A stretch of DNA of 14,460 nt. It comes from Silanimonas sp965368785 (GTDB taxonomy: Bacteria > Pseudomonadota > Gammaproteobacteria > Xanthomonadales > Xanthomonadaceae). Shown here piece by piece: positions 13,182-14,460 of the stretch. The notes under the pieces are model-generated. The model saw only the letters and a list, made by a program, of their open reading frames with translations. It was not told the origin of the DNA and ran no database searches. Where the stretch lies: NCBI GenBank assembly GCA_965368785.1, contig CBDUOG010000047.1, positions 1 through 14,460 of the forward strand, in the 5' to 3' direction. Made by a program: the position numbers and the translations under genes. The first letter of the stretch is position 1. Every line of letters begins with the position of its first letter.

Positions 13182-13988
13182 ATGAGCACGCTTGAATTAC
13201 ATCAGGGAAGTTCACCGTTAATTATCAGTCTGCCGCATGACGGTACCCGGTTAGCGCCGGGCATGGCCGAGCGTATGACGGCCTCGGCTCAACGTGTTCC
13301 GGATACCGATTGGCATGTGGCTAAACTCTATGCTTTTGCCCGCGAGATGGGCGCATCGATGTTGCGCCCGCTGTACTCGCGTTACGTGATCGATTTAAAC
13401 CGGCCGCCCGATGACGAGAGTTTGTATCCGGGGCAAAACACCACCGGATTATGTCCCTTAGTGCAGTTTAGTAACGAACCGATTTATTTGTCCGGAGCCG
13501 GGCCGGACGCGAGCGAAATTGCGCAGCGGCGCGAGCGGTATTGGCGGCCTTATCACGCCGCACTGACAGCAGAAATCGAGCGCGTGCGCAGCGAGCACGG
13601 CTACGCGTTGTTGTGGGAAGCGCATTCAATTCGCAGCGTTGTTCCATTCTTGTTTGACGGGCAACTGCCGGACCTAAACCTGGGCACGGCCAGTGGCAGC
13701 AGCTGCGCCAAGACGCTGCAGGAGGCGGTCGAGCAGCAGCTGGCCGGGCAGGGCCGGTATAGCTGGATAGCCAATGGCCGCTTCAAGGGCGGCTATATCA
13801 CCCGGCATTATGGTCAGCCGGAACAAGGTGTGCACGCACTGCAAATGGAGCTGGCACAGATCAACTATATGGACGAAGAGCGGTTTGAGTTTCTGCCGGA
13901 GCGCGCACGGCATTTACAATTGTTGATAAAAAACTGTTTGCAAGCCCTGATCTCTTCATCTGGCCGTCATATACGCCCGGTAGAATAG
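13182..13988 (+). CDS. hutG: N-formylglutamate deformylase
   Basis: A 268-aa cytoplasmic zinc hydrolase that releases formate and L-glutamate from N-formyl-L-glutamate, the last step of the HutF/HutG branch of histidine breakdown. Family motifs are all present: SLPHDG at 16-21, DTDWH at 41-45, YVIDLNRP at 68-75, LLWEAHSI at 143-150, ANGRFKGGYITRHYG at 197-211 and LQMELAQ at 220-226. The His and Asp residues in the first two motifs and His148 are likely metal ligands or catalytic residues. The length matches the family. The ATG is preceded by AAGAGGT starting in the stop codon of the dehydrogenase, an 8-bp gap, so the two are co-transcribed. No hutH, hutU, hutI or hutF is present in the window. 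A broader N-formyl-amino-acid deformylase is the main alternative. Confidence 0.9.
   Translation: MSTLELHQGSSPLIISLPHDGTRLAPGMAERMTASAQRVPDTDWHVAKLYAFAREMGASMLRPLYSRYVIDLNRPPDDESLYPGQNTTGLCPLVQFSNEPIYLSGAGPDASEIAQRRERYWRPYHAALTAEIERVRSEHGYALLWEAHSIRSVVPFLFDGQLPDLNLGTASGSSCAKTLQEAVEQQLAGQGRYSWIANGRFKGGYITRHYGQPEQGVHALQMELAQINYMDEERFEFLPERARHLQLLIKNCLQALISSSGRHIRPVE
13981..13986 (+). promoter_or_regulatory. Possible -10 box for the small downstream unit
   Basis: TAGAAT matches TATAAT at 5 of 6 positions at the very end of hutG. No good -35 lies 16-18 bp upstream. Transcription from it would begin near 13993, right before a hairpin at 13995-14018. Confidence 0.25.
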
Positions 13989-13994
13989 GCCACA

Positions 13995-14018
13995 TCCGAA
14001 GTTAATCGTGGCTTCGGA
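13995..14018 (+). promoter_or_regulatory. Hairpin upstream of the small ORF
   Basis: TCCGAAG (13995-14001) and CTTCGGA (14012-14018) form a perfect 7-bp stem with a 10-base loop. It lies just after hutG and just before the GGAG ribosome binding site of the small ORF. It lacks a T run, so it is unlikely to terminate hutG transcription. It could be a 5' leader structure or an mRNA 3' end stabiliser. Confidence 0.45.
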
Positions 14019-14032
14019 GTTTGGAGCTTAAC

Positions 14033-14122
14033 ATGCCTGTCGTGCGCGTTATTTTAATGGCCTGTCTTGCCGTGCTGCTGATTGCATTCAGCCGCGCCGA
14101 AGCAGCCGTCGACTTTAGCTAG
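14033..14122 (+). CDS. Possible 29-aa signal-peptide-like small ORF
   Basis: I do not recognise this gene. It has a good start: GGAG (14023-14026) six bases before ATG. The encoded peptide MPVVRVILMACLAVLLIAFS plus RAEAAVDFS looks like a complete Sec signal sequence: Arg5, a hydrophobic core of about 14 residues, and an AEA cleavage-type site at 22-24 that would leave only AVDFS as mature product. A double hairpin and terminator begin at its stop codon. It may be a real small membrane or secreted peptide, a leader peptide, or the remnant of a secreted protein whose body is lost. The terminator placed directly after it argues for an intact short unit. Composition alone cannot settle this. Confidence 0.4.
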   Translation: MPVVRVILMACLAVLLIAFSRAEAAVDFS

Positions 14123-14174
14123 GTCCGTCCCGGACCCGCTGTTCTGCCCGCGTTCGCGGACAGACTCTTTTTTT
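14122..14174 (+). terminator. Tandem hairpins with T run (intrinsic terminator)
   Basis: First hairpin: GGTCCG (14122-14127), loop TCC, CGGACC (14131-14136), perfect 6-bp stem. Second: TCTGCCCGCG (14143-14152), TT, CGCGGACAGA (14155-14164), pairing with one mismatch and followed by CTC and seven Ts (14168-14174). The second is a good rho-independent terminator for the plus strand, ending transcription from hutG and the small ORF before the convergent SDR gene. GTCCG at 14123-14127 could also pair with the second CGGAC copy at 14157-14161, giving an alternative fold. Confidence 0.8.
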
Positions 14175-14214
14175 CGATCAATTCAGAACTTATCGGTGTG
14201 ACCGTGACAACGGC

Positions 14215-14460
14215 TCACAGCGACTTGCTGCGCCCGCCATCCACCGCCAGGCTCACTCCGCTGATATACGCGGCAGCTGGCGAGGCCAAAAAGGCCACGG
14301 CCGCGGCAATTTCTTCGGCCTGAGCGAAGCGTTGCAAAGGCACCGTTGCGGTCATTGCCCGGGCAACTTCTTCGGCTGATTTTCCGGTTGCCGTAACCCG
14401 GTCGTTGATGATCCCTTCAAGGCGTCCGGTCAAAGTAAATCCGGGTAGCACATTATTGAC
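14215..14460 (-). CDS. SDR family oxidoreductase, C-terminal part (5' end outside window)
   Basis: Only the last 81 residues are seen; the gene enters from the right edge. It is the C-terminal third of a short-chain dehydrogenase/reductase, an NAD(P)-dependent Rossmann enzyme. VNNVLPGFTLTGRL is the conserved segment after the catalytic Tyr-x-x-x-Lys (which is outside the window), followed by a helical region, VPLQRFAQAEEIAAAVAFLASPAAAYISG and the classical ending GVSLAVDGGRSKSL. The FabG-like ending with VDGG is typical of tetrameric classical SDRs. The NNVLPGFT variant is found in several SDRs annotated as 3-oxoacyl-ACP reductase-like, but the substrate cannot be told. It is convergent with hutG and the small ORF, with a terminator between. 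Confidence 0.9.
   Translation of the reverse strand, partial: VNNVLPGFTLTGRLEGIINDRVTATGKSAEEVARAMTATVPLQRFAQAEEIAAAVAFLASPAAAYISGVSLAVDGGRSKSL

Noticed and set aside
14120..14300. Read-through of the small ORF past its TAG into a longer protein
   Set aside because: The frame stays open but crosses a terminator hairpin and then antisense to the SDR gene; no selenocysteine, pyrrolysine or domain evidence supports it.

Overview
The window reads as an ordinary stretch of a gammaproteobacterial chromosome. Many products most resemble proteobacterial families (SrkA/YihE, Bcp, SlyD, a Spr/NlpC-type lipoprotein, HutG), Shine-Dalgarno sequences are AGGAG-like, and GC looks a little above 50%. Genes are densely packed on both strands. 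I saw no rRNA, tRNA, CRISPR array, insertion sequence or phage gene, and no gene-free stretch above 300 bases. The genus cannot be told from the sequence.

Bases 1-3235 hold a minus-strand series, in transcription order: a SAM methyltransferase, the stress kinase SrkA (which appears to start at a UUG inside the methyltransferase stop), a cyclophilin-type prolyl isomerase lipoprotein, and a Bcp-type peroxiredoxin. The peroxiredoxin has an AAKP-repeat tail that runs off the left edge. The shared theme is stress and protein quality.

Bases 3236-4678 hold a divergent PadR-type regulator, translationally coupled (ATGA overlap) to a membrane protein with an N-terminal HAAS-like domain and a duplicated two-helix sensor unit. 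A perfect 12-bp hairpin overlapping its stop codon separates it from a convergent MAPEG-family membrane protein. Bases 5151-7901 form a tight plus-strand operon: a UMF1/Atg22-like MFS transporter, HemJ (protoporphyrinogen oxidase), and a DUF389 membrane protein.

Bases 7898-9965 are minus-strand: an unidentified four-helix membrane protein, a tandem universal stress protein preceded by a possible FNR/ANR box, and an NlpC/P60 lipoprotein. Divergent from the last is a SlyD-like FKBP isomerase with its own terminator. Then come, on the plus strand, a DUF418 membrane protein, a DadA-like FAD amino-acid dehydrogenase whose start codons lie in a long hairpin, and HutG (N-formylglutamate deformylase) 8 bp downstream.

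The right end carries a small possible transcription unit (about 13981-14174): a -10-like box, a 5' hairpin, a good ribosome binding site, a 29-codon signal-peptide-like ORF and a terminator. Convergent to it is the C-terminal part of an SDR oxidoreductase cut by the window edge. No clearly new multi-gene system is visible. The best leads are this small unit, the hairpin at the dehydrogenase start, the duplicated HAAS/sensor protein, the FNR-like box, and the isolated dehydrogenase-hutG pair.
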